A stretch of DNA of 64,000 bases from Treponema sp. (GCA_031267675.1 JAIRYT010000061.1:23074-87073); one strand, 5' to 3'; positions 26,606 to 35,917 are shown, numbered from the stretch's first letter. A program made the numbers and translations. Notes: a model not told the origin generated them from the letters alone.

Positions 26606-27307
26606 TTATTCGGGCGCGAGTTTACCTATCCGCCGTCTGATCAAAAGATATATCAAAAGGCCAAACAGGGTAGCCGCCGCCACGACCGCGGCCTGCCAGA
26701 AAACCTGGGTCCGTATGTATCGCATAATAGGTTCGCTGTCCAGATCAACGGCGACAATACCGATTGTTTCTCCCCCGCTGATTATTGGTCCATAGGCGGA
26801 AAGGGTCCAGCCCCAGTCGGGGTCGATGCTCAGGGCGCCGACATGAACTTCGCCGGTTCTAAATGTCGCCAGCGCCGCATCGTCCCATTCTCCGATATCC
26901 TCTTCGTCGCCCAGCTCCGAGAAGCCGGTTTCCCCCGGATCGCCGCCGTCAACAATGTAAAAAAACACGCTGCCTTCTTTGGGGGCCATGGTATAAATAA
27001 AACGGGATCCGGTCCGCTCTTTTAATTCCTTGAGCGCAAGACGCGTTTTATCGTAATAGGGATCGCCGCTGTCCATGGTCCGGGTTAATTTTTCAAACGA
27101 TTCGCCGTCCACCAGTTCCGCGGCCTGCCGCAGGGTTGGCAGCCCTACCTGCGAACAGATGTATTCCGTAAGCGTATTTACCTGCAAAACAGACGTAAAA
27201 ATAAAAACAATAAAAATCGCCACAAAGAAAAATATAAAAAACAGGGTAACCATAAATTTGAGCGATCCCCTGGCTTGGTCAAGCTCCGCATATTTACCGG
27301 GTTCCAT
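26606..27307 (-). CDS. Cache-type membrane sensor without an output domain
   Basis: 233 residues: a transmembrane helix (VTLFFIFFFVAIFIVFIF), an extracytoplasmic domain of about 150 residues, then a second helix (AAVVAAATLFGLLIYLLI). The extracytoplasmic part reads like a Cache ligand-binding domain (GSRFIYTMAP, PDWGWTLSAYGPI, GIVAVDLD). It ends in a basic tail only about 10 residues long. Such domains normally feed a HAMP plus kinase or receptor module, but none is fused here. It lies directly downstream of a membrane CheA-like kinase, which suggests a split sensor-kinase pair. Confidence 0.7.
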   Translation of the reverse strand: MEPGKYAELDQARGSLKFMVTLFFIFFFVAIFIVFIFTSVLQVNTLTEYICSQVGLPTLRQAAELVDGESFEKLTRTMDSGDPYYDKTRLALKELKERTGSRFIYTMAPKEGSVFFYIVDGGDPGETGFSELGDEEDIGEWDDAALATFRTGEVHVGALSIDPDWGWTLSAYGPIISGGETIGIVAVDLDSEPIMRYIRTQVFWQAAVVAAATLFGLLIYLLIRRRIGKLAPE

Positions 27308-27350
27308 TCAATCCCTCCTCTCCGCATAAATTCGCATATCGCGGAAACAC

Positions 27351-29366
27351 TTACGACGCCCTGTTCATGACAGCGCCCGCCATAACACTTTCTTCCTGGA
27401 ACGGAATATAAATATTGAATACGGTGCCCTTTCCCTGTTCAAAGGAAATTTTTATGGAACCATGAAGGTCCTTTATCCGCTCTTTGACAAGGCTTAGGCC
27501 TACTCCCCGCCCGGCGTGAACATCGGCGACTTCGGCGGTGCTGAACCCGGGCGAAAAAATCGCCTTTAACAGCAAACTGGGATTTTCCGCGTCGGCGGGG
27601 TTTTTAAACACATGCTGGCGCAGCGCTTTTTCTTTTATTTTTTCCATATTAAGGCCCCTGCCGTCATCCGCCAGTTTAAGATGAATGCTGCCTATTTCGT
27701 TTTTTATGGAAAGTTTTATTTTTCCTTCCGTATCTTTGCCCTGTTTTTTTCGCTCGTCCGGCGTTTCAATACCGTGATACACGGCGTTGCGCACCAGCTG
27801 GGTAAGCACTTCTTTAATAACGCGCCGGGGGCCCGTTTCGAGCACGGCGCCGTCCAGTTCTTCTATTACCAACTTTGCTTTTTTATCCTGCGCGGCGGCG
27901 GCCTTTTCGCAGGCTTTGGTAAGGGTTTCGACAAGAACATGACGATCCTGGCGGCGGTTGCCGCCGGCGCTTACCTTGAACGCCTCGATTTTTGCAATGG
28001 TATCGCGGAACTTGTCTTTTTCTTTCATGATTCGTTCAAGATCCACGGTTACGCGAAGTACATCCTCGAACGAAACATCGTCCTGTTCGCGGTAGCCCTT
28101 AATTACGTTTTCCAGCTCGTGAAGCTTCGCGCTAAAATTTTCCAGGCCCAAGATAAGGGCGTTGGATTTAATGGCGTGTACCGACTGGTATATATCAACC
28201 ATCGCGTCCTGCGCGTTCATCTTGCGGTTTTTAAGGGTGTCGTTAATACGGTCAAATTCATATTCGGTATCTTCGATAAAGTCGCCAAATACCCTGGGTT
28301 CCACCTGAATAACCTGAAAAAGGGCGCGCATTTCTTCTTCGCGTTTTGAAGCTTCCATTTCAAGCTGCCGCTGTAATTCCTTGGCTTCGGTAATGTCCTC
28401 TACGGTGCCCAGTACAAAAAATTCCCCCCGCCCTCGTTCTACCGCCACAAAGCTGGTGCTAAAAATTTTTGTCGCCTGGTTTACTTCGTCCAGATAGGAA
28501 AATTCGCTGATGGGGTTAATCTCTTCCAGCATGGACGCGTCAAACGAACGGTTGATCACCATTTTAAAATAATCTTCCAGGGTATCGCGTTCTTTTGCCT
28601 TGAGCGACGCGGACAGTATGTCGGTAAACTTTCTTCCTTCGATTTCGTCGGTTCCCAGAATTCCTTCCAGCGGTTTTGAATAGGAGCCCTGAATAAGAAA
28701 ATCCTTGTCCATCAGAAACAATCCGGCTTTAAGGTTGTCTTTCATGGCCTCGATAAGATCGCGCTCGACTTTAAGCTGCAAAGTAAGCTGTTTGTTCCAG
28801 CGGTTCATCATAAGGCGGATCTGCTCGTACACCATGGTAAGAATGGCTACCAGTAAATACACGCAGATAAGGCGAAGCGCGACAGGTATGGTATAGACAA
28901 AACCCGAGAGTCCGGGTATGAGGGTAAACGTCATAACCGCCACAAGAAGCATGCCGGAAAGTATTGTTCCCGTAGAAAGACCAAGCATAAAGATCGTAAG
29001 AATGGGGTACGAATAAATCCACAAACCGGCAAAACCCCGCTCGTCCCCGGTAGACACAAGGAACGCGAGCAGGAAGCCGAAAATAAACAGCGGAATAAAC
29101 CCCAGAATGGCAAAGGGTAATTTGGTACGCAGCAAAACGATGAACAGAATACAGATACAGCCCAGCGAAATGTCGAATACGCCGCGGATTATGTTCCCTT
29201 CTCTTACGACACTGATTCCAAAGATGATTATAAAGGCGGCGCCGACAAAAAACGCCGCGTTAAGAATCACATACCGGGCCATCTCGTCCACGACCGATTC
29301 GTCGCGGGGATTCTCAAAATGATGACTTGAGAGCAAGCGAAGAAACGTGTCGCCCTGTGCCGCCAT
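27351..29366 (-). CDS. Membrane-bound CheA-like histidine kinase with Hpt domain
   Basis: 671 residues. About six membrane helices (30-190) are followed by a PAS-like region (200-340), an Hpt domain with phospho-His in VHAIKSNALILG, and a CheA-type ATPase (N box LVRNAVYHGIE, DDGRGL, GFSTAEV, GRGVGLSLV). The CheW-like P5 domain of true CheA is absent, so it probably does not join receptor arrays. cheX and cheY lie just upstream in the same direction (gap of 1 nt to cheX) and a Cache sensor lies just downstream. The set looks like a complete dedicated phosphorelay. The output is unknown. Confidence 0.82.
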   Translation of the reverse strand: MAAQGDTFLRLLSSHHFENPRDESVVDEMARYVILNAAFFVGAAFIIIFGISVVREGNIIRGVFDISLGCICILFIVLLRTKLPFAILGFIPLFIFGFLLAFLVSTGDERGFAGLWIYSYPILTIFMLGLSTGTILSGMLLVAVMTFTLIPGLSGFVYTIPVALRLICVYLLVAILTMVYEQIRLMMNRWNKQLTLQLKVERDLIEAMKDNLKAGLFLMDKDFLIQGSYSKPLEGILGTDEIEGRKFTDILSASLKAKERDTLEDYFKMVINRSFDASMLEEINPISEFSYLDEVNQATKIFSTSFVAVERGRGEFFVLGTVEDITEAKELQRQLEMEASKREEEMRALFQVIQVEPRVFGDFIEDTEYEFDRINDTLKNRKMNAQDAMVDIYQSVHAIKSNALILGLENFSAKLHELENVIKGYREQDDVSFEDVLRVTVDLERIMKEKDKFRDTIAKIEAFKVSAGGNRRQDRHVLVETLTKACEKAAAAQDKKAKLVIEELDGAVLETGPRRVIKEVLTQLVRNAVYHGIETPDERKKQGKDTEGKIKLSIKNEIGSIHLKLADDGRGLNMEKIKEKALRQHVFKNPADAENPSLLLKAIFSPGFSTAEVADVHAGRGVGLSLVKERIKDLHGSIKISFEQGKGTVFNIYIPFQEESVMAGAVMNRAS

Positions 29367-29367
29367 A

Positions 29368-29844
29368 TTACGCCCCCTTGGTCGATTCGATGGCTACCGA
29401 AAGACAAAACGTGTCGCCCCCGGCAGAATCAAAGGGCACGCAGATGATCCTTGCCTGGGCGTTGGGCCATTTAATCTGGTGTCCGGGACCTTCGATAATG
29501 GTCGGAAGGCTTATTACCAGGCGAAAGGCCTCTTCAAGGTTTTTTTTAACATTTCCGGCGATAATGTTGACAATCTCGCCGATGGCGTCCACCACGTCGG
29601 AATCGATGGCGGTATGTTTGGTATCGGTAAGCTTTTCGGTAAGGCGCAGGGCAAAGGGCGTCTTCATGGAAACAACCACGGCGCCTCTGGCTTCTCCGGT
29701 TAACCCGATAACCGAAGAAATATCCCATTCGTTCGCCGTTGTCGCTTCTTCAAAGAAGGGCCGGCCGGGGACAAGATCCAGTCCTACAAACTGCTTAAAC
29801 ACATTTTGGCAGACATCAATGAAAGGTTGAATGTATTTTTCCAT
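29368..29844 (-). CDS. cheX: CheX-family CheY-P phosphatase
   Basis: 158-residue cytoplasmic phosphatase that dephosphorylates CheY-P, in spirochaetes replacing CheZ. The catalytic ExxN appears as GEIVN within DAIGEIVNIIAGN. It lies 11 nt after the CheY gene and 1 nt before the membrane kinase. A paralogue is present at 44836-45303 in the main chemotaxis operon; the two differ clearly, suggesting separate pathways. Confidence 0.88.
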   Translation of the reverse strand: MEKYIQPFIDVCQNVFKQFVGLDLVPGRPFFEEATTANEWDISSVIGLTGEARGAVVVSMKTPFALRLTEKLTDTKHTAIDSDVVDAIGEIVNIIAGNVKKNLEEAFRLVISLPTIIEGPGHQIKWPNAQARIICVPFDSAGGDTFCLSVAIESTKGA

Positions 29845-29855
29845 AAATGGCCTCC

Positions 29856-30224
29856 TTAAAAGGTTATTTTAGAGAGCTTTTCGGTAAATATCTTTTCGTT
29901 TACCGGTTTGACAATATAGTCGGTGGCGCCGTTTTTGAGCGCCTCGATCACATTGTATTTGGCGGATTCGCTGGTCACCATGATAATGGGAAGCTCCTTG
30001 TACTGTTCCATGGCCCGGACCTGTTTAAGAAAATCAAGACCGGAAAGCTCCGGCATGTTCCAGTCGAGCAGTACAAGATTTACGGTTTGATTTTGAAGCA
30101 TCAACAGGGCGTCTTTGCCGTTTCCGGCTTCAACAAACTGACAGGGGATTTTTAGCTCGCTAAACGTATTTTTTACGATATTTCGCATAATCCGGGAGTC
30201 GTCTACAACCATTACTGTCTTCAT
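29856..30224 (-). CDS. CheY-type response regulator
   Basis: Single receiver domain of 122 residues: acidic pair DD8-9, phospho-Asp54 in LVLLDWNMP, Thr/Ser switch in MVTSES, Lys in DYIVKPV. A strong AAGGAGGAAG site precedes ATG. It is the first gene of the cheY-cheX-kinase-Cache-SGNH string. Whether it acts on the flagellar motor or on another target cannot be told. Confidence 0.9.
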   Translation of the reverse strand: MKTVMVVDDSRIMRNIVKNTFSELKIPCQFVEAGNGKDALLMLQNQTVNLVLLDWNMPELSGLDFLKQVRAMEQYKELPIIMVTSESAKYNVIEALKNGATDYIVKPVNEKIFTEKLSKITF

Positions 30225-30268
30225 GCTCTTCCTCCTTAAGGGGTTTTTGTCGATAATAGTAGGTAGCT

Positions 30269-31573
30269 ATGCTGCCCATATACGTACATAATACTGCAAA
30301 GTGTCTTGCTTTGGGAATACTCCTTTGCGGACATCTCCACGCAGCCGACGTGGCCGTAGAGGCGATCCCCGACGATACCTCGCTGCGCCTTGAACTTAAG
30401 GATCGCTGGCTGGTAGAAAAGCCCCAACAGGTGCTTCGCGGCCGCCCCCTGGTACATACCCTGGCCGCCGGGGGAAGGGTTCAGGTACGTTCGGAAAGCC
30501 GCGGCAACGAGTTTATGGTGGTTCTTGCGCGGGAATACGACGGGGCCTTTCCGGGCTGGGCCCAGGGTTCCTGGGTCTACTTTCGCGCCCTTGACTCAGG
30601 AGCGCCGCTGCGGCTGCGCATCTTTCCCCGGAGCGATCCGGTGGCGTACCTGCAGCTGCGGCCCCTGAGCGAAAGCAAGTGCCAGCTGGACATGGTGATT
30701 CAGGACGCGTACCTTGTACAGGGGCTGCCGCTGGGTATTCCCTTTGAGCGTCTGCTTACCATGCCGTTAAGCGAAGTACTCGCCGCCGCGGGGAGCCGCA
30801 TTCCCCGGCGTTACTTTGACATCGATCCGGCGCAGTACGAAGACAGCCGGAATTTTGTCCGCAAAGTACGCAGCGGAATCAGCGTCCTTGCCTTTCGCGA
30901 CGACGGCGCCTTTGATGAAAACGGCAACTTTGTGTTTATCGAAACCCTTGAAAGCCAGGGATACGAGGAAGAAGCCGGCCTTAACTGTTCCGGCTTTGCC
31001 AAATGGGTAGTCGACGGCATTTTGCGGCCCGTTACCGGAAAACGCCTTGCCATAACGCCGCTCAAAGCGCCTACTTCGCCGGGCAACTCCCTTTCCGGCA
31101 ATTTTTCATCGCAGGACCCGCGTTTTGGCCTTGACTGGACGCGCAACCTTGCCCTGGAGGCGGCGCATACCCTGCGCGGTTCCCGGACGCTGGAAGATGT
31201 AGAAGTACGGACCGGCCGTTTTGCCTCTACCATTGACCGAGCCGGCGGCGAAGCGGCGGTGCGCAGCTATCCCGAATACCTTGCGGGAGCGGGATTTAGG
31301 CTTGAAGGATTACGGGCCCTGCTTTACACGCTGGCGGTGGACGAGCCGGGGATGATTTATCTGGCCGCGGTAAGCGAAGAAGGTTCCGAACCCCGGATGC
31401 GCCGCTACTATCACATCGCCGTACTCGTTCCCTACTTTTCGGCAAACGGGGTGTTCCAGATCAACGTGTTTGAAAGCGCCGAAGAAACCACCATTAACGG
31501 TTTTATCTCGCGCCACCCAAACGCCCTGGTCAACCTTGTCCGCATCCCGGTCGAAGGAAGCTTTTCACCATAG
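30269..31573 (+). CDS. Exported protein with NlpC/P60-like cysteine motif
   Basis: 434 residues with a signal peptide ending near HLHAAD. The middle part contains LNCSGFAKWVVDG, which resembles the catalytic Cys segment of NlpC/P60 cysteine peptidases, and later RRYYHIAVLVPYF could supply the His. The first 150 residues match nothing I recognise. It could be a cell-wall peptidase or amidase, or a structural relative. It is transcribed divergently from cheY across only 44 nt and converges on the iron alcohol dehydrogenase. Confidence 0.6.
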   Translation: MLPIYVHNTAKCLALGILLCGHLHAADVAVEAIPDDTSLRLELKDRWLVEKPQQVLRGRPLVHTLAAGGRVQVRSESRGNEFMVVLAREYDGAFPGWAQGSWVYFRALDSGAPLRLRIFPRSDPVAYLQLRPLSESKCQLDMVIQDAYLVQGLPLGIPFERLLTMPLSEVLAAAGSRIPRRYFDIDPAQYEDSRNFVRKVRSGISVLAFRDDGAFDENGNFVFIETLESQGYEEEAGLNCSGFAKWVVDGILRPVTGKRLAITPLKAPTSPGNSLSGNFSSQDPRFGLDWTRNLALEAAHTLRGSRTLEDVEVRTGRFASTIDRAGGEAAVRSYPEYLAGAGFRLEGLRALLYTLAVDEPGMIYLAAVSEEGSEPRMRRYYHIAVLVPYFSANGVFQINVFESAEETTINGFISRHPNALVNLVRIPVEGSFSP

Positions 31574-31579
31574 TCGGCT

Positions 31580-32743
31580 TTATCCCAGCGATTGTTCAAA
31601 GAGGCGGATAATATCGCTTTTTTGTACGCTGATGTACGCGTCTTTCGCGTTTTTTGTGGCGGCGGATTTTTGGGCCCAGGCTTCAATTTGTTCACAACTC
31701 GCTTTTTCGCGTACGCCGAGCAGCTTGTCCAGCAGACGGCTGAATTCGTCAAGGGTCATTGAATTGCCGGCCGCTCCCAGCGCCGCGCAAATCGCGGGAA
31801 TGCGCGGCGGAATTCCGGCGGCGCGTTCCCGTTCGTCAACAAATTTTAAAAACGCCCCCAGCAAAAGTCCGTTGGCCCTGCCGTGATCGGTGGCCCATTC
31901 AAGGGTAAGCTCGTAGCCCATCGCGTGGACAAGCGCGGTGCCTGTCTGCGCGATAACCATGCCCGCCAGCGTCGAGGCAAGCAGCAGCTTTTCCCGTACT
32001 TCGGGGCTCAAAGCGGCGGCGGACGCGGCGGCCCTTCCCGCATCATCCTTTTTCATGTGTACCAATTCGTCAAAAAGTCCGGCAATGATCGCAATGCTTT
32101 CGCGGGCAAGCGCGTTGCTCATCTCTGACGACCGGGGGGTGAGCATTCCTTCTATAGAATGGGAAAGCGCGTCAATCGCCGTGTTTACCGTGGTTTCCCT
32201 TCCCAGGCGGCGCATATACCGCGGATCAAGAAACGCGTACCGGGGAAAAAGGACAGGCGACCCTATCGATTTTTTTAAATCACCCGATTGGCTGGTAAGT
32301 ATCGCATACTGGGTTACTTCCGAACCGGTTCCGGCGGTGGTGGGAATTTCTACCAGGGGCAGGGCCCTGGTATAGGAAGCGCCGTGAACTGCCGCCCGGT
32401 CAACGGCGGCAAGGGCCAGCGCGGCGGCGGCCTTTGCGGCGTCCATGGGGGAACCGCCGCCGATGCCGATAACAAAATCACATCCCTCGCGCCTGATTAG
32501 TTCGGCGGCGTCACAGGCGCAATCCACCGTGGGGTTGCTCATTACCCGGTCAAAAAGAACATGCGTTTGACCGTTGGCTGCAAGCGCCTTTGCCACATCG
32601 TCGTATGAGCCGTTGATGCGGGCTGAATTTTTACCGCTCACAACAAGGGCTTTCTTTCCCAGTTCGCCCAGAAGCGCCCGGTTTTTTACTACACAGTCCC
32701 CGCCCATGATTACCCGTGTGGGCATAAAATAATTAAATTCCAT
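31580..32743 (-). CDS. Iron-containing alcohol dehydrogenase
   Basis: 387-residue NAD(P)-dependent group III alcohol dehydrogenase. Nucleotide site IGIGGGSPMDAAKA; iron ligands in the region NTAIDALSHSIEG and in the HAMGYELTLEWATDHGRAN region (quoted here as two motifs, HAMGYELTLE and WATDHGRAN). It probably reduces aldehydes at the end of fermentation. It starts 26 nt after the RpiR regulator on the same strand. A TATACT box lies only 6 nt before its ATG and there is no Shine-Dalgarno, so it may have its own leaderless transcript. Confidence 0.87.
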   Translation of the reverse strand: MEFNYFMPTRVIMGGDCVVKNRALLGELGKKALVVSGKNSARINGSYDDVAKALAANGQTHVLFDRVMSNPTVDCACDAAELIRREGCDFVIGIGGGSPMDAAKAAAALALAAVDRAAVHGASYTRALPLVEIPTTAGTGSEVTQYAILTSQSGDLKKSIGSPVLFPRYAFLDPRYMRRLGRETTVNTAIDALSHSIEGMLTPRSSEMSNALARESIAIIAGLFDELVHMKKDDAGRAAASAAALSPEVREKLLLASTLAGMVIAQTGTALVHAMGYELTLEWATDHGRANGLLLGAFLKFVDERERAAGIPPRIPAICAALGAAGNSMTLDEFSRLLDKLLGVREKASCEQIEAWAQKSAATKNAKDAYISVQKSDIIRLFEQSLG

Positions 32744-32769
32744 AAAAAGAGTATAGCGTAAAACGGGGG

Positions 32770-33621
32770 TTAATACAGCAGTTTATGCGCCGCGTTCATC
32801 GTTTGGGCAAGCGCGGTAATCGTATTGTTAAGGTCCCTTGAAATGAGCAGTGAATAAATCATGTCGATAACGGCAAGCTGGGTAATGCGGCTTGCCATTG
32901 CGCCGGAACGGTATACCCGCTCGGTAGAAGGAACCACAAGGGCGCAGTCCGCTTTTGCGCGCAGCGTGTTTTTGCTTTCGCCGGTAAGGGTAATAACGGC
33001 GGCGTTTTTTTTTGCGGCCCATTCGGCGGCGGTAATCATGGCGGGAGTTTCGCCCGAATACGAAATAATAATCGCGCGGTCGCAGGAACGAAGACCGCAC
33101 GCGGCGGTAATCTGTAAATCGGTGTCAAGCGGCGCCGAACAGGGTATGCCGATACGAAGAAGTTTTTGATACAGGTCCTGGGCGACAAGGCTTGACGCGC
33201 CAATGCCAAAAATATAGTTGACATGGCTCCCGCGAATCAAATCCACCGCTTTGTTCAAGAGGTGAATATCGCATAACGACTCAAGGGAAGCAATACCGCG
33301 CTGTATGCCGCCGATAACCCCCTTTACGACCGAAGCGGGATTGGGGTCCGACTCAAGTTCAAGACTGGGCAGAAAGCGCTCGTCCGAAGTCCTAAACACA
33401 TCGTGGGACAGGCGGAGTTTAAAATCGGCATACCCGCCGGCGCCGATGCGGCGGCTAAACCGTACAATAACGGCCTGGCTTACGCCGCTTTGTTTTGCCA
33501 ATTCGGTAATACTGTAATAGAGAACGCGTTTTGGGTCGGCAAGAATAAAATCGGCGGCGCGCCTTTCCTGTTTGGGAAGCTTGGGAAGCTGTTCGCGTAT
33601 GGCGAAAAGAAGGCTGTCCAT
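32770..33621 (-). CDS. RpiR-family sugar-phosphate-responsive regulator (MurR-like)
   Basis: 283-residue regulator: an N-terminal helix-turn-helix (ELAKQSGVSQAVIVRFSRR) and a C-terminal SIS sugar-phosphate-binding domain (FGIGASSLVAQD, IIISYSGETPAM). I start at the ATG overlapping the murQ stop (TAATG at 33621), which gives translational coupling; longer readings overlap murQ. By its position it probably senses MurNAc-6-phosphate or GlcNAc-6-phosphate and controls murQ through the 16-bp palindrome in the murQ promoter. Confidence 0.88.
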   Translation of the reverse strand: MDSLLFAIREQLPKLPKQERRAADFILADPKRVLYYSITELAKQSGVSQAVIVRFSRRIGAGGYADFKLRLSHDVFRTSDERFLPSLELESDPNPASVVKGVIGGIQRGIASLESLCDIHLLNKAVDLIRGSHVNYIFGIGASSLVAQDLYQKLLRIGIPCSAPLDTDLQITAACGLRSCDRAIIISYSGETPAMITAAEWAAKKNAAVITLTGESKNTLRAKADCALVVPSTERVYRSGAMASRITQLAVIDMIYSLLISRDLNNTITALAQTMNAAHKLLY

Positions 33622-34526
33622 TAGGCGTCTATGCCCGGTATGCCGGCCAGACACCCCGCCGATTCCTCCAACAGGGTTTCGGCTTTTTCGCGGGAAACGC
33701 CCAGGCGAATCATCACAATGGCTGATTTTGACTGCCTTCCCGCCAATTCAAATGTATGTTCGGCTTCTTCCCGCGAACAGCCTGTCGCTTCTTTAACAAT
33801 CCGGATCGCCCGGGTAATTAATTTCTGGTTTACCGGTTTTAAATCTACCATCAGGTTTTTATACACCTTTCCTGTCCGGATCATCGCGATGGTAGAAAGC
33901 ATGTTAAGAACAAGTTTTTGCGCGGTCCCGGCCTTCATTCGCGTAGACCCGGTAACCACCTCCGGTCCTACATCCAGAAACAGACGGTGCGCCGCCAGGG
34001 TAAATGTTTTGGCGTTTTGGTTACAGCTTATTGCCGCGGTAACGGCCCCGACACTCCGCGCGTAGGCAAGGGCGCCAAGGACATACGGGGCCTGACCCGA
34101 GGCGGTAATTCCCACCAGTATGTCGTTTTTGCAAAGATTGATTTCCTTTAGCTGGGCGGCGCCCAAACCGCCGTCGTCCTCGACCGCTTCAACGGAATTG
34201 GTCAGGGCTTCCGCGCCTCCGGCGATAAGGGCGCATACCGTACCGGGATCAACCCCGTATGTCGGGGGACATTCCGAAGCATCCAGCACTCCCAGGCGCC
34301 CCGAAGTTCCCGCGCCCAAATAGACCAGGCGTCCGCCCTTTTTAAGGGCGGCGGCGATTGCTTCCGCCAGGGCGGCAATTTCGGGCAGCGCCCGTTCCAC
34401 GGCCAGGGGAACTTTTTTGTCTTCGCTGTTGATGATCGCGGCTATCTCCAGGGCGGATTTACGATCGATGTCAAAAGAGGCTTCATTTCGCGCTTCGGTC
34501 GAATAATTTTCAAGAACATCCTGCAT
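33621..34526 (-). CDS. murQ: N-acetylmuramic acid 6-phosphate etherase
   Basis: Cleaves the lactyl ether of MurNAc-6-phosphate to give GlcNAc-6-phosphate, which NagA and NagB can then use: the peptidoglycan-recycling branch. The 301-residue SIS protein has the family signature AGTSGRLGVLDASECPPTYG and the SGQAPYVLGAL and GSTRMKAGTAQK segments. Its promoter has a 16-bp palindrome filling the -35/-10 spacer, and ATG is only 6 nt past the -10 box. The 5' end and promoter are duplicated at 37240-37493. Confidence 0.94.
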   Translation of the reverse strand: MQDVLENYSTEARNEASFDIDRKSALEIAAIINSEDKKVPLAVERALPEIAALAEAIAAALKKGGRLVYLGAGTSGRLGVLDASECPPTYGVDPGTVCALIAGGAEALTNSVEAVEDDGGLGAAQLKEINLCKNDILVGITASGQAPYVLGALAYARSVGAVTAAISCNQNAKTFTLAAHRLFLDVGPEVVTGSTRMKAGTAQKLVLNMLSTIAMIRTGKVYKNLMVDLKPVNQKLITRAIRIVKEATGCSREEAEHTFELAGRQSKSAIVMIRLGVSREKAETLLEESAGCLAGIPGIDA

Positions 34527-34532
34527 ACAGCA

Positions 34533-34561
34533 ATCCTATGCCCAATTTTGGGCAGTGTCAA
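34533..34561 (-). promoter_or_regulatory. murQ promoter with operator in the spacer
   Basis: Minus strand: TTGACA, 17-nt spacer, TAGGAT, then 6 nt to ATG 34526. The spacer is almost entirely the palindrome TGCCCAAAATTGGGCA (34539-34554). A repressor bound there would block RNA polymerase; the co-encoded RpiR protein is the natural candidate. Confidence 0.7.
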
Positions 34562-34621
34562 GAAAATAATTTTCATTTTTTCTCGAATTTTGACAAATTT
34601 TTAAAAAAAATGAAAAAATAC

Positions 34622-34650
34622 TTGCGTTTTGAAAAAAACTTTGATACACT
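34622..34650 (+). promoter_or_regulatory. Promoter of the 34658 lipoprotein
   Basis: TTGCGT, 17-nt spacer, TACACT, and ATG 34658 only 7 nt downstream, so transcription would start at or beside the start codon. Confidence 0.6.
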
Positions 34651-34657
34651 GGTACCC

Positions 34658-35917
34658 ATGAGTATGCCGCGCCAAGGGGCTTTTACATGGAAAGAAAGGG
34701 ACGTTTTGCTGATTTCCGGCGCTTTACTGCTAATAAGTTTATTCTTCAACGCCTGCGCTACAGGAAAGGAAAACAGTTTGGAAGCCTCGCTGTATAACAA
34801 AACAAACGATTTAATTCCCTATATAAACGATGATTTGCTTTTTGGTTATTGTGATAAAAAAACGCATGAAATTGCAATTCCCGCCCAGTACCGAAGAGTT
34901 TATCCATTCATAGGAGATTATGCGGTAGTTGAAACCACAGAAGAAAAATATATCATTATAGATAAAAACAACAATCGTCTTTTGAAAAACTATAATTTTG
35001 ACAGGGGATATCTATTTTCAAGTGAAGATAAAAGAACTGTTTTGGCTTTAACGGACAAATGGAAGGGATTAAAGATTAATCCCATGGCGATATTTGCAAA
35101 ACTTGTGCCTGTCACAGCCCCGGTTGAAATCCCTGATTTATTTGAACATACCCGTTCGGACTACCGTATATATAATTTAACAACCGGAAAATTGGTTACA
35201 AAAAAATTAGAAGATTTTAGCAGAGTCTATGTTGTCGGTAATTATCTTGCGGCAGATACATATCTTTATCAATTCCTTGATAACGGGAACCTTAAATATG
35301 CCGGTAATGACAGAACCGTCCAAATATTAAACGAAATAATAAAACAGCGGGGTATAGATCTTTATGAATTTTACCTGAATCCCAATGACCAAAGATTGGA
35401 ATATAAATATCTTAAGTATGAAGAAGACAAAGGGGACAGAAGACCTGATTTGGAAAAATTACAGAAAGTAATACCTGACGGCTTTGAATACAAACCTTTT
35501 ATGTATCCGTACCGGTTTAATAACGGGAGAATATTGAGTCCGGTTTATATAAAAAGAGATGATATATACAGGATAGAATTAGAACCGAAAAATGGAACTA
35601 ACACCAGAACCTATGGTGTTTATAATGATACGCAGGGAACGTGGTTAATCGATCCGGTTGGTTCGGCAGAACCGGATGCTCGTAATTTAGAGCCGACAAA
35701 CGATGAAAATGTTTGGTATGGAACTGACGGGTCGCCGCTTTATTGGATATATGACATTGAAAATAAAATAAAATATTCACCCCGGGAATTTCAGGTATAT
35801 AGAAATATTAATTCTTCCGGCGATCATTTGGGAATCTATTATCCCGGCGTCCAATATGTATATACAGGATATTATAACGATTCCCTCAATCCCAGATACA
35901 ATCTAATCCCGCATTAA
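34658..35917 (+). CDS. Lipoprotein of unknown function
   Basis: 419 residues from the ATG directly behind the promoter. A basic N-terminus and hydrophobic stretch lead to lipobox FFNACATG. The mature part is polar and rich in Tyr, Asn and Asp, with a possible repeated motif around EIAIPAQYRRVYPF (a WG-repeat-like phrase). No family is recognised with confidence. The DNA is much more AT-rich than its neighbours and lies inside the duplicated-promoter insert, suggesting transfer. An upstream in-frame ATG at 34538 would put the promoter inside the gene, so I reject it. Confidence 0.6.
   Translation: MSMPRQGAFTWKERDVLLISGALLLISLFFNACATGKENSLEASLYNKTNDLIPYINDDLLFGYCDKKTHEIAIPAQYRRVYPFIGDYAVVETTEEKYIIIDKNNNRLLKNYNFDRGYLFSSEDKRTVLALTDKWKGLKINPMAIFAKLVPVTAPVEIPDLFEHTRSDYRIYNLTTGKLVTKKLEDFSRVYVVGNYLAADTYLYQFLDNGNLKYAGNDRTVQILNEIIKQRGIDLYEFYLNPNDQRLEYKYLKYEEDKGDRRPDLEKLQKVIPDGFEYKPFMYPYRFNNGRILSPVYIKRDDIYRIELEPKNGTNTRTYGVYNDTQGTWLIDPVGSAEPDARNLEPTNDENVWYGTDGSPLYWIYDIENKIKYSPREFQVYRNINSSGDHLGIYYPGVQYVYTGYYNDSLNPRYNLIPH

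Larger units (their letters stand above)
34411..34668. repeat. Direct duplication, copy 1 (murQ 5' end plus divergent promoters)
   Basis: About 250 bp that recurs with roughly 90% identity at 37240-37493 in the same orientation. It covers the first ~38 codons of murQ, the palindrome and the rightward promoter up to ATG 34658. Confidence 0.9.

Noticed and set aside
34538..34657. Upstream ATG for the lipoprotein at 34658 (frame open through the promoter)
   Set aside because: It would put 40 lysine- and phenylalanine-rich residues before the signal peptide and place the promoter inside the gene; the same frame is open in the duplicated copy only because the DNA is copied.
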